From RGIG8767 sp045531685 (GTDB lineage: Bacteria; Bacillota; Clostridia; Lachnospirales; Lachnospiraceae), in the NCBI GenBank assembly GCA_045531685.1, contig JAZSEL010000166.1, positions 1 to 16,976 on the forward strand: 16,976 bases of DNA, in the 5' to 3' direction. Made by a program: the position numbers and the translations under genes. The notes beneath the pieces are model-generated. The model was not told the origin of the DNA and made no database searches. It saw nothing but the letters and a program-made list of their open reading frames with translations. This document shows positions 6,755-13,601 of the stretch, piece by piece; positions within the stretch are counted from its first letter, which is position 1, and every line of letters begins with the position of its first letter.

Positions 6755-8179
6755 TTACAAATTATAGTAACGTTCAAATTCTGCCGGATGTGGAATTGCT
6801 GCCAACTGGCGACATTCCTCTTTCTTAGATTTGATAAAGTTAGCAATCAACTCTTCCGGGAATACTCCTCCGGCTGTTAAATAGTCATGGTCTGCTTCCA
6901 ATGCTGCCAATGCTTCTTCTAAAGAAGTCGGAAGACTCTTTAACTTAGCCTTTTCTTCTTCCGGCAAATTGTATAAGTTCACATCATATGGTCCCCAACC
7001 GTTTGCATGAGGATCAATCTTATTCTTAATTCCGTCAAGACCAGCCATTAAGATAGCTGCGTAACAGAAATATGGATTACAGGTTGCATCCGGGTTACGG
7101 ATTTCAAAACGGCGTAAATTAGGTGTCTTAGCATATGCAGGTATACGGATAACCGCACTTCTGTTAGAAGTAGCATAACCAACGGTAACCGGTGCTTCAA
7201 ATCCCGGCACCAAACGCTTAAAGGAGTTGGTACTTGGATTGGTAATTGCACATAAAGATGCGATATGCTTTAATAAACCACCCATAAAGTAATGCGCTGT
7301 CTCACTCAAATTGGAATATCCGTTATCATCAGAGAAAATCGGTTCTCCATCTTTAAGAAGTAACATATGCACATGCATACCGTTACCGGCTTCGCCGTAT
7401 ACAGGCTTTGGCATAAAAGTAGCTGTCTTGCCGTATTTCATAGCAGTGTTATGAATAATATACTTAATCATCATGGAAGCATCCGCCATCTTGGACATCT
7501 GACCGAGCTGTGGTTCAATCTCAAACTGACCGGCAGCACCAACTTCCGGATGATGATACTTAATCGGAATACCCATATCTGACATTAACATGCACATCTC
7601 ACTACGGCATTCGTAGCTGGCATCAAATGGTTTCGCCACATGGTAAGCCTTCTGCTTTGGAACCACGCAACCCTTACCATCAACATCACCATTCCAGTAA
7701 GCCTGATTCACATCGATGGAAGCACTGATTTCGTCTGCTCCTACTCTCCATCCTACCTGGTCAAATAAATAGAATTCGAATTCCGGAAGGATTAACATAG
7801 TATCTGCGATACCGCTGTCCTTCATATACTGCTCTGCTGCCAACACAATATTACGCGGATACTGTGCCAGTGGCTTATTCTCCGGATTGCCGATTATCAT
7901 GGCATTACCCGTCATAGATAAAGTAGGAATGGAGCAGAACGGATCGATACATGCGGTATCCGGATCCGGAATAAATACCATATCGCTCTTCTCTACTACT
8001 GCATATCCGTAATTGGAAGCATCAAAACCAATACCATCCTGCATGGTCTTCTCAGAAAAATTCTGTGCAGGAATTGTTACATGGCGGAACTGTCCGTTAA
8101 TATCCACCATCTTAAAATCAACCATCTTGATATCATTTTCCTTAATCAGGTTCATGATATCCTGTACTGTCTTACCCAT
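6755..8179 (-). CDS. glnA: Glutamine synthetase, type I (beta-like)
   Basis: The enzyme makes glutamine from glutamate, ammonia and ATP and is the main entry of ammonia into amino acids; it forms dodecamers. The protein has 474 residues, close to the 469 of the E. coli enzyme and longer than the roughly 444 of B. subtilis GlnA. Visible motifs are ILPEFEFYLF (metal ligands), HHPEVGAAGQFEIEP, the ATP-site GKTATFMPKPVYGEAGNGMHVHM, PSTNSFKRLVPGFEAPV (Glu flap region) and NRSAVIRIP. It keeps an insertion before RSEMC and a Tyr403 in NLYNLPEEE, both features of the beta subtype in which this Tyr is adenylylated. The start at 8179 has AGGAGG before it. A consensus promoter lies 40 nt upstream; I saw no GlnR box. 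Confidence 0.96.
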   Translation of the reverse strand: MGKTVQDIMNLIKENDIKMVDFKMVDINGQFRHVTIPAQNFSEKTMQDGIGFDASNYGYAVVEKSDMVFIPDPDTACIDPFCSIPTLSMTGNAMIIGNPENKPLAQYPRNIVLAAEQYMKDSGIADTMLILPEFEFYLFDQVGWRVGADEISASIDVNQAYWNGDVDGKGCVVPKQKAYHVAKPFDASYECRSEMCMLMSDMGIPIKYHHPEVGAAGQFEIEPQLGQMSKMADASMMIKYIIHNTAMKYGKTATFMPKPVYGEAGNGMHVHMLLLKDGEPIFSDDNGYSNLSETAHYFMGGLLKHIASLCAITNPSTNSFKRLVPGFEAPVTVGYATSNRSAVIRIPAYAKTPNLRRFEIRNPDATCNPYFCYAAILMAGLDGIKNKIDPHANGWGPYDVNLYNLPEEEKAKLKSLPTSLEEALAALEADHDYLTAGGVFPEELIANFIKSKKEECRQLAAIPHPAEFERYYNL

Positions 8180-8221
8180 GGGGTTTCCTCCTGATGTATA
8201 GTTTAATTAATACCAAAAAAT

Positions 8222-8250
8222 ATTATATCTCTCAGCAATTTTCATGTCAA
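8222..8250 (-). promoter_or_regulatory. Consensus sigma-A promoter of glnA
   Basis: On the minus strand TTGACA (8250-8245), a 17-nt spacer and TATAAT (8227-8222) match the consensus at all 12 positions. Transcription would start near 8215, giving a leader of about 35 nt. That is too short for a riboswitch. Confidence 0.9.
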
Positions 8251-8283
8251 CAAACAGACCTATCAAAAGAGAGTATATCCTTC

Positions 8284-9105
8284 TCAGTCCTCTTCCTGTT
8301 CAAAAAGAAATTGTGCATATTCGTAAATCTCTTTAAAATCCACTACGCACATTCCTTTAAAAATACCAACCGGCACTTCATCATTAAACGTATAAATCGT
8401 AGGAAAAGCATCATTCTCTAAATCATACACAACAACGCGTTTTCTCTTAGGATCTACAAGCCAATATTCCCTTACCCCGGCATTACAATACTTGCTAAGC
8501 TTAAGTGTTCCATCCCTCTTAGCCGTAGACGGAGACAGGACTTCCACCACAAAATCCGGTGCCCCATATACTCTTCCAAACTTAAACTTATCCCTATCAC
8601 AGACTACCATAACATCCGGCTGGACAATGGTCTTATTATCACAATCCAATTGGACATCAGTAGGCGCACTCAACGGTATGCACTTTCCCTTATTCCTGCG
8701 TATGTAGTCTCTTATTGTTATGTGTATCTCACTACCGATAAGTTGATGAAGCGTACGCGGAGCCGCCATATCATAAAACACACCATCAATCAATTCTACC
8801 CGTTCATCATCCGGTAACGCCATATAATCATCAATAGTGTATTCGCCCGGTTTCTTCGCACGATAGATAGCAGCAGCCTCTCTGACACAACCCGCCCCAT
8901 ATACGGCACTTTCTTCTTTAAGAAGCAAAGTACTACTATCATTGAACACCGCTTCTAATGCTTGCAAAGTATCATAACGTGGTGACTTAGTAATACCGCC
9001 CAATACCTTCTGAACCGTTCCTAACGGAAGCTTTGCCATATCCGCAATCTGTTCGTAGCTGTATCCCAATTCCCTCTTACGCTCACGCATCTGTTCAATC
9101 GTCAT
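8284..9105 (-). CDS. XRE-type HTH domain fused to a Uma2-family (PD-(D/E)XK) domain
   Basis: The protein has 273 residues from the ATG at 9105, chosen because GGGAGGT lies about 8 nt before it; the upstream ATG at 9126 has no such site. Residues 1-55 form a helix-turn-helix of the XRE/Cro type (MRERKRELGYSYEQIADMAKLPLGTVQKVL). Residues about 88-265 form a Uma2 (DUF820) restriction-endonuclease-like domain: GEYTIDDYMALPDDERVELIDG at the start, Asp164 in QPDVMVV, Glu188 in DFVVEVLSPST, then KLSKYCNAGVREYWLVDP. These are the acidic residues expected of the nuclease core. The biological role of Uma2 proteins is poorly known. It sits alone between glnA and the ABC-F gene with its own promoter, and direct repeats around that promoter suggest self-regulation. 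Confidence 0.88.
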   Translation of the reverse strand: MTIEQMRERKRELGYSYEQIADMAKLPLGTVQKVLGGITKSPRYDTLQALEAVFNDSSTLLLKEESAVYGAGCVREAAAIYRAKKPGEYTIDDYMALPDDERVELIDGVFYDMAAPRTLHQLIGSEIHITIRDYIRRNKGKCIPLSAPTDVQLDCDNKTIVQPDVMVVCDRDKFKFGRVYGAPDFVVEVLSPSTAKRDGTLKLSKYCNAGVREYWLVDPKRKRVVVYDLENDAFPTIYTFNDEVPVGIFKGMCVVDFKEIYEYAQFLFEQEED

Positions 9106-9126
9106 AAGTCCACCTCCCTTACCCAT

Positions 9127-9155
9127 AAAATATCAACATTTTATCCATTTGTCAA
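9127..9155 (-). promoter_or_regulatory. Promoter of the XRE-Uma2 gene
   Basis: On the minus strand TTGACA (9155-9150), a 17-nt spacer and TATTTT (9132-9127) form a sigma-A-type promoter. It starts just after the stop codon of the ABC-F gene, so the Uma2 gene is transcribed independently, perhaps also by read-through. Confidence 0.65.
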
Positions 9156-9170
9156 TGTACATATCCATTT
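9142..9170. repeat. Two 9-bp direct repeats around the XRE-Uma2 -35 box
   Basis: TATCCATTT occurs at 9142-9150 and again at 9162-9170 (AAATGGATA on the minus strand), 20 bp apart. They flank or touch the -35 element. Two sites on the same helix face would suit a helix-turn-helix repressor such as the XRE domain of the downstream product. Confidence 0.4.
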
Positions 9171-10741
9171 TATTTCCATTCCACTGTGCCAGTAGCAATT
9201 TTTTCACGGAAACGTACATCATGTTCCACTATCAGCATAGTCGGCGCATAGGTTTCCAGCAATTTTTCTATCTGCATTCTGGAAAATACATCAATATAGT
9301 TAAGTGGTTCATCCCAAATATACAAATGCGCCGGTGTCATCAGACTTGCTGCAATCAAAACCTTCTTCTTCTGACCTTCCGAGTAGTCTTCCATATTCTT
9401 GACAAACTGTACCCGCTCCATATCCAGTTGCCGTGATATAGCACAGAACAGACTCTCATCCAGATTTCTGTCCCGACAAAAATCTTTTATACTTCCCCTT
9501 AGAAAGGACGTATCCTGATTAATATAAGAAATCACCAGATTCGGTGCTACGCTAAACTCTCCACCAAACTCCATCTTTTCCACTGCTTCTTTTGCTGCTG
9601 CAAACTGCATTTTTCCCTCTGCATCCGTATTCTTTTCTTCTGCAGCTGCAAGGATTGCCTTTATCAGACTGGATTTTCCGCATCCGTTATTGCCGTTTAA
9701 AAACACACGCTCGCCCTGTTTCACTTCAAAAGTCAGATTCTCAAACAACGCACTCTCCCCATCCTTATATTGAATGGAAAAATCCCTTGCCGATACCAAT
9801 GTTTCTTTGTAATGCTTCATCGGCATCAACTTTAAATCCACCGGTTTTTCGATATCCTGTAGCAATCCTTCCTTTTCTTCAATCTCCCGTCCGATACGTT
9901 CCTCTAATTGTGTCACGCGACTCTGCATCTTCTTCGTCTTTGCCCCGATATAGGAACGGGTAGAAAGACACCTGTCATGCTCCTTAATCGGGTCGAATCC
10001 AATCTTTGTACTTTCGTTTTTGTCCGCCCACCTTCCAATACGGTCTGCTGCCTTTTCAAGCTTGGTAATTTCTTTCCTGTGCTTCTCATTTTCCATTTCT
10101 GAAAAATGGTCCTTTTTCACCTTATTCTCCCACCAGCTTGAAAAATTACCCACCTGTACTTCAATGGTTGCACGGTTAAGCACCAGCACATGGTCCACAC
10201 AGGCATCCAACAAATCTCTGTCATGGGATACCAGAATAAACCCTTTCTTATTCATGAGATATTTTTTAACTGTTTCCCTGGAATCTTTGTCTAAATGATT
10301 AGTCGGCTCATCAATCAGAAGGAAATTATTTTCTCCCGAAAATAAAACCGCCAGCATTACCTTCGTCCTTTCACCATGACTTAATGTCCCAAACGGCCGG
10401 TATAAAATCTCTGCATCCGTATCTAATTTGTCCAGTTCGCAAATCACTCTCCAAAGTTCACAATCTGCTTTCCATTCTTCCAAAAATTCCGCCGCACATT
10501 CTGCCAGCCATGCCTCTTCTACTTTGTACGGAAAATAATCAAATACCGTAGAAGTACTGATACTTCCCGTATATTCTTCTTTTCCCAATAATAAATTTAA
10601 AAATGTAGTTTTTCCTTTTCCGTTCCTTCCTACAAACCCAAGCTTCCAATTGGTATCTATGGAAAAAGAAACATTTTCAAATATATTATCAAAACTGTTT
10701 TCATAGTGAAATGTTAAATCCGTTACATTAATTTGTGCCAT
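9170..10741 (-). CDS. Lsa-like ABC-F ribosomal protection protein
   Basis: ABC-F proteins bind the ribosomal E site and can displace antibiotics; the Lsa group acts on lincosamides, streptogramin A and pleuromutilins. The protein has 523 residues from the ATG at 10741 (AGGAGG, 7-nt spacer; the ATG at 10747 is too close to it). It has two ABC domains and no membrane segments. The first has GRNGKGKTT (38-46), signature LSHGE and Walker B LLIDEPTNHLD. The second has NGNNGCGKSS, signature YSEGQ and LYIWDEPLNYID. The charged linker between them (about residues 215-320) is the part that reaches the ribosome. TNWKLGFVGRNGKGKTT and LYIWDEPLNYIDVF closely resemble Lsa(A). An extra, Ala/Glu-rich stretch of about 25 residues follows the second Walker A. 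Resistance itself is not shown by sequence; a housekeeping role is possible. Confidence 0.88.
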   Translation of the reverse strand: MAQINVTDLTFHYENSFDNIFENVSFSIDTNWKLGFVGRNGKGKTTFLNLLLGKEEYTGSISTSTVFDYFPYKVEEAWLAECAAEFLEEWKADCELWRVICELDKLDTDAEILYRPFGTLSHGERTKVMLAVLFSGENNFLLIDEPTNHLDKDSRETVKKYLMNKKGFILVSHDRDLLDACVDHVLVLNRATIEVQVGNFSSWWENKVKKDHFSEMENEKHRKEITKLEKAADRIGRWADKNESTKIGFDPIKEHDRCLSTRSYIGAKTKKMQSRVTQLEERIGREIEEKEGLLQDIEKPVDLKLMPMKHYKETLVSARDFSIQYKDGESALFENLTFEVKQGERVFLNGNNGCGKSSLIKAILAAAEEKNTDAEGKMQFAAAKEAVEKMEFGGEFSVAPNLVISYINQDTSFLRGSIKDFCRDRNLDESLFCAISRQLDMERVQFVKNMEDYSEGQKKKVLIAASLMTPAHLYIWDEPLNYIDVFSRMQIEKLLETYAPTMLIVEHDVRFREKIATGTVEWK

Positions 10742-10794
10742 ATACATCCCTCCTGTCTGTAAGGATTCTTCTGTTTTACCTCAATTCAGGCAAC

Positions 10795-10828
10795 AAAAAA
10801 GAACCATCTGCCTGCTGCCAAATGATTC
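10795..10828 (-). terminator. Rho-independent terminator in the leader of the ABC-F gene (attenuator)
   Basis: On the minus strand GAATCATTTG (10828-10819) pairs with CAGATGGTTC (10810-10801), 10 bp with two G-T pairs, loop GCAGCAGG. TTTTTT follows at 10800-10795. It stands about 55 nt upstream of the ABC-F start and downstream of the promoter and both upstream ORFs, the position of a transcription attenuator. CAGATGAT at 10901-10894 can pair with ATCATTTG of the left arm and so compete with the terminator. Confidence 0.75.
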
Positions 10829-10860
10829 CAAACTATGCACTCATATATTCCTTCTGCTTC

Positions 10861-10895
10861 AAAAATGCGCCTTCTGCACAAACCACCACGCGCAT
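10861..10895 (-). promoter_or_regulatory. Second leader hairpin with T tract
   Basis: On the minus strand ATGCGC (10895-10890) and GCGCAT (10870-10865) form a perfect 6-bp stem with a 19-nt loop, followed by TTTTT. It is weaker than a normal terminator. It shares two bases with the CAGATGAT segment proposed to pair with the main terminator, so the folds are mutually exclusive. Confidence 0.4.
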
Positions 10896-10906
10896 CATCT
10901 GATTTT

Positions 10907-11002
10907 TCACACCAAAAAAGAGAGGATATGAGAACATAATCCACTTTTGGCAACATGACAAAACCGTATTCTGTATCCGCAAATCACCAACTCATGCATC
11001 AT
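10907..11002 (-). CDS. Upstream ORF 2 in the ABC-F leader (31 codons)
   Basis: The ORF begins with two ATG codons (MMHELVICGYRIRF...) and ends ...SHILSFLV before TGA at 10909-10907. Its first ATG overlaps the stop codon of upstream ORF 1 as ATGA, so it could be translated by re-initiation. It ends 6 nt before the CAGATGAT segment that can disrupt the terminator. It is a candidate leader peptide through which ribosome stalling by an antibiotic would control the ABC-F gene. It has no clear ribosome binding site of its own, and there is no homology evidence here. Confidence 0.5.
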   Translation of the reverse strand: MMHELVICGYRIRFCHVAKSGLCSHILSFLV

Positions 11003-11046
11003 TCCGATTCTGCGGGGACAAAATACACTCTAACTACTAGCTTCAT
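10999..11046 (-). CDS. Upstream ORF 1 in the ABC-F leader (15 codons)
   Basis: The predicted peptide is MKLVVRVYFVPAESE. The ATG at 11046 is about 50 nt after the predicted transcription start. No strong Shine-Dalgarno stands right before it; GAGAGGGGTGA lies further upstream. Its TGA overlaps the ATG of upstream ORF 2. Short leader ORFs are an established feature of inducible ABC-F resistance genes such as vmlR and lmo0919, which is why this is listed. Confidence 0.5.
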   Translation of the reverse strand: MKLVVRVYFVPAESE

Positions 11047-11103
11047 GTTTTCAAAAGTAAACTATCTTCTCACCTTTTCACCCCTCTCTTTTTTCTAACC
11101 GTT

Positions 11104-11132
11104 ATTATACGCAGATGACATATTTTTGTCAA
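11104..11132 (-). promoter_or_regulatory. Perfect consensus sigma-A promoter of the ABC-F gene
   Basis: On the minus strand TTGACA (11132-11127), a 17-nt spacer and TATAAT (11109-11104) match consensus at all positions. Transcription would start near 11097, so the leader before the ABC-F start is about 355 nt. Such a strong promoter before a long leader with a terminator fits control by premature termination. Confidence 0.9.
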
Positions 11133-11177
11133 ATACAAATAAAATGATAAAGTCTTTAGTAAATCTTTACCGCTTTT

Positions 11178-11187
11178 ATGCTATACT
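11178..11187 (+). promoter_or_regulatory. Extended -10 promoter of the DUF1538-PII operon
   Basis: TATGC directly precedes TATACT (11182-11187), giving a TGn extended -10 box; no good -35 was found. Transcription would start near 11194. The in-frame ATG at 11178 lies inside this box, an argument against using it as the start codon. Confidence 0.5.
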
Positions 11188-11200
11188 ATTTTCGGCAACA

Positions 11201-11226
11201 AACGATAAAAACTTCTATTTATCGTT
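11201..11226 (+). promoter_or_regulatory. Leader hairpin before the DUF1538 gene
   Basis: AACGATAAA (11201-11209) and TTTATCGTT (11218-11226) form a perfect 9-bp stem with an 8-nt loop. It begins within about 10 nt of the predicted transcription start and ends just before AGAAAGG, so it may protect the 5' end or influence translation. Confidence 0.45.
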
Positions 11227-11252
11227 ATCCTATAGAAAGGCATCAAAAGACA

Positions 11253-12791
11253 TTGACTTTTTTTCATTCAAACTTTAAAGAAAAATTAACAGAGACATTA
11301 AAAGCAGTCATTCCTATTCTGGCTATTGTGCTATTGCTATGCTTTTCTATCGCACCAATACCACCCAGTATATTAATGACCTTTTTAATTGGTGCTCTTC
11401 TTTTGATTGTGGGAATGTTGTTTTTTAATGTGGGCGTAGAAATATCCATGACCCCAATCGGTGAACGTACCGGTACGGTAATGACAAAATCTAAAAACGT
11501 ATTCATTGTAATCTTTGTCAGCTTTGTCATGGGATTTTTTATTACCATATCCGAACCGGATTTACAGGTTCTGGCACAGCAAGTTCCTTCCATTCCAAAT
11601 CTGACTTTGATACTGGCAGTTGCCTTCGGTGTTGCCATCTACTTAGTCCTTGCAATCCTGCGTATGCTTTTTGGTATTCCGTTATCACGGCTTTTAGTTT
11701 TTTTCTACATAATCATTTTTGCACTGACACCATTTGTTCCGGCAGATTTTCTGGCGGTTGCCTTTGACTCCGGTGGTGTAACAACAGGACCTATGACCGT
11801 TCCGTTTATTATGTCTTTCGGTATTGGTATTTCTGCCATCCGTAATGACCGTCATGCAGAGGACGATAGCTTCGGTCTTGTTTCTTTATGTTCCATTGGA
11901 CCGATTGCTGCCGTTTTGGCATTAGGTATGATTTTCACCCCGGAAAATGCACAAACCGTCTCGGAATCCATTCCTGTCATTGATAACACCGTTGATTTGT
12001 GGCATTTATTTGTGGTGGAATTCCCTACCTATATCCATGAGATTGCTATCTCGTTACTACCGATTGTTATTTTCTACGGCATCTTTCAATTGATTTCACA
12101 GGACGCTAACAAACACTCTTTAATCAAAGTGGGAATCGGGTTAATCTATACCTATATTGGACTGGTAATATTCTTAACCGGTGTAAATGTAGGCTTTATG
12201 CCTGCCGGTAATTATTTGGGTCAGACCATTGCCGGTCTTTCTTACGGCTGGATAATCATTCCGATTGGTATGATTATCGGTTACTTCATCGTTCAGGCAG
12301 AGCCGGCAGTATTCGTTCTTACCAGACAGGTAGAGGAAATGACTTCGGGTGCCATTTCAGCCTCAGCCATGGGACTGAGTCTTTCCATCGGTGTTGCTAT
12401 TTCCGTGGGACTTGCCATGACCCGTGTGTTAACCGGAATCTCCATTATGTACTTTTTACTTCCCGGATATGCTATCGCATTAATTCTTACGGCTTTTGTT
12501 CCAAAGATTTTTACAGCGATTGCCTTTGACTCCGGTGGTGTTGCTTCCGGTCCTATGACTGCCACCTTCCTTCTCCCATTTGCCATGGGGGCATGCGAAG
12601 CAATCGGTGGCAATATAATAACGGACGCTTTTGGTATTATCGCCATGGTAGCCATGACTCCGCTTATTACCATTCAGATAATGGGTGTCATATTTAAAGT
12701 CAAAGAAAACAAACTGCACAAAACTATTGCAGCACAGACGGTCCGTACCTCTTTGGACGACTACGGAGATATGGAAATCATCGAATTATAG
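11253..12791 (+). CDS. DUF1538 integral membrane protein with two internal repeats
   Basis: This hydrophobic protein has about a dozen membrane segments. I place the start at TTG 11253 (512 residues, AAAGG 12 nt upstream) because the ATG at 11178 overlaps the promoter and the 25 residues after it are polar and atypical; the exact start is uncertain. The two halves are related. Each carries an AFDSGGV-x-x-GPMT motif (near residues 171 and 424 from the TTG) and an EP motif (SEPDLQVLAQQV and AEPAVFVLTRQV). This is the duplicated DUF1538 architecture, which suggests an inverted- or direct-repeat transporter fold with conserved polar motifs within the membrane. No substrate is known. The gene precedes a PII-like gene by 41 nt in the same operon, so the activity is probably regulated by that protein (inference). 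Confidence 0.85.
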   Translation: MTFFHSNFKEKLTETLKAVIPILAIVLLLCFSIAPIPPSILMTFLIGALLLIVGMLFFNVGVEISMTPIGERTGTVMTKSKNVFIVIFVSFVMGFFITISEPDLQVLAQQVPSIPNLTLILAVAFGVAIYLVLAILRMLFGIPLSRLLVFFYIIIFALTPFVPADFLAVAFDSGGVTTGPMTVPFIMSFGIGISAIRNDRHAEDDSFGLVSLCSIGPIAAVLALGMIFTPENAQTVSESIPVIDNTVDLWHLFVVEFPTYIHEIAISLLPIVIFYGIFQLISQDANKHSLIKVGIGLIYTYIGLVIFLTGVNVGFMPAGNYLGQTIAGLSYGWIIIPIGMIIGYFIVQAEPAVFVLTRQVEEMTSGAISASAMGLSLSIGVAISVGLAMTRVLTGISIMYFLLPGYAIALILTAFVPKIFTAIAFDSGGVASGPMTATFLLPFAMGACEAIGGNIITDAFGIIAMVAMTPLITIQIMGVIFKVKENKLHKTIAAQTVRTSLDDYGDMEIIEL

Positions 12792-12832
12792 TCTATGCAT
12801 TTGTATAGCTTCATAACAGAAATGAGGAAACT

Positions 12833-13510
12833 ATGGGAAGTTTATATTTAATGACCACCATCGTGGATAGAAAAAATGTCAAAAAATATCTGGAATTATA
12901 CCGGGAAAACAATTTAAACGTAATGTTCCTCTCCTTAGGTATCGGAACCGCCTCCAACGAGGTTCTTGATTACCTGGGTCTGGATTCTGCCGAAAAAGCT
13001 GTTGCCATCTCCGTTGTTGAGGAAGGCCATTGGTTTGACTTGAAAAAAGAATTGCAGCGCAAACTTAGAATCGATGCTCCCGGCGGCGGAATCGCATTTA
13101 TCGTACCCCTTAGCAGTATCGGCGGGAAAAAGACATTGCAGTTTTTATTAGAACAAGAGGAATATAAGAAAGAGGAGGAATCCACCTTGAAAGATACAAC
13201 CCATGAATTAGTTATAGTCATTGCAGAACAGGGATATACCAATATGATTATGGACGCTGCCAGAGAAGCCGGTGCATACGGCGGAACCGTAATCCATGCC
13301 AAAGGAACCGGTATGGAAGCAGCGGAAAAATTTATGAATGTGTCCCTTGCTACGGAAAAGGAGATTATTTACATTGTTACCAAGACCGAACAGAAAAATG
13401 ACATTATGTCTGCCATTATGAAACATGCCGGTCCTGACACCAAGGCAAAGGCCATCACCTTCTCTCTTCCGGTTACCGATACCGCAGGCTTACGTTTATT
13501 AGAAGATTAA
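12833..13510 (+). CDS. Tandem PII-like (GlnB-fold) regulatory protein
   Basis: This is a soluble protein of 225 residues made of two PII-like ferredoxin-fold domains, about twice the 112 residues of normal GlnB/GlnK. Domain 1 (about 1-110) has the right strand-helix pattern and a Gly-rich turn, APGGGIAF (82-89), but no PROSITE-type PII signature. Domain 2 (about 121-225) carries EAGAYGGTVIHAKGTG (145-160), close to the PII C-terminal signature, which binds nucleotide in known PII proteins. The T-loop Tyr motif used for uridylylation is absent. ATG 12833 follows GAGGAAA. It is the second gene of an operon with the DUF1538 membrane protein. By analogy with GlnK-AmtB it could bind and gate that protein according to a nucleotide signal; this is inference. 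Confidence 0.82.
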   Translation: MGSLYLMTTIVDRKNVKKYLELYRENNLNVMFLSLGIGTASNEVLDYLGLDSAEKAVAISVVEEGHWFDLKKELQRKLRIDAPGGGIAFIVPLSSIGGKKTLQFLLEQEEYKKEEESTLKDTTHELVIVIAEQGYTNMIMDAAREAGAYGGTVIHAKGTGMEAAEKFMNVSLATEKEIIYIVTKTEQKNDIMSAIMKHAGPDTKAKAITFSLPVTDTAGLRLLED

Positions 13511-13526
13511 TCAGACTAAAACAGAT

Positions 13527-13568
13527 AAAAAAACACGCAACCGTATCAATTACCGTTGCGTGTTTTTT
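13527..13568. terminator. Bidirectional Rho-independent terminator
   Basis: AAAAAACACGCAAC and GTTGCGTGTTTTTT pair across a 13-nt loop. The GC-containing stem ACACGCAAC/GTTGCGTGT is at 13533-13541 and 13555-13563, flanked by A and T tracts. It ends the DUF1538-PII operon on the plus strand and the spermidine operon on the minus strand. Confidence 0.9.
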
Positions 13569-13601
13569 ATTCGTGACAACAGAAGCCTCACGAACATGCT
13601 T

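Noticed and set aside
8180..8283. GlnR box or glutamine riboswitch before glnA
   Set aside because: No TGTNAN7TNACA site was found and the predicted leader of about 35 nt is too short for the riboswitch.
11060..11085. Very short ORF (GTG AGA AGA TAG) behind GAGAGGGGTGA at the start of the ABC-F leader
   Set aside because: The Shine-Dalgarno-like run is suggestive, but a three-codon GTG ORF cannot be supported from sequence alone.
11264..11638. 124-codon minus-strand open frame inside the DUF1538 gene
   Set aside because: It is antisense to a clearly coding membrane protein, has no ribosome binding site and resembles no family I know; similar shadows lie inside most genes here.
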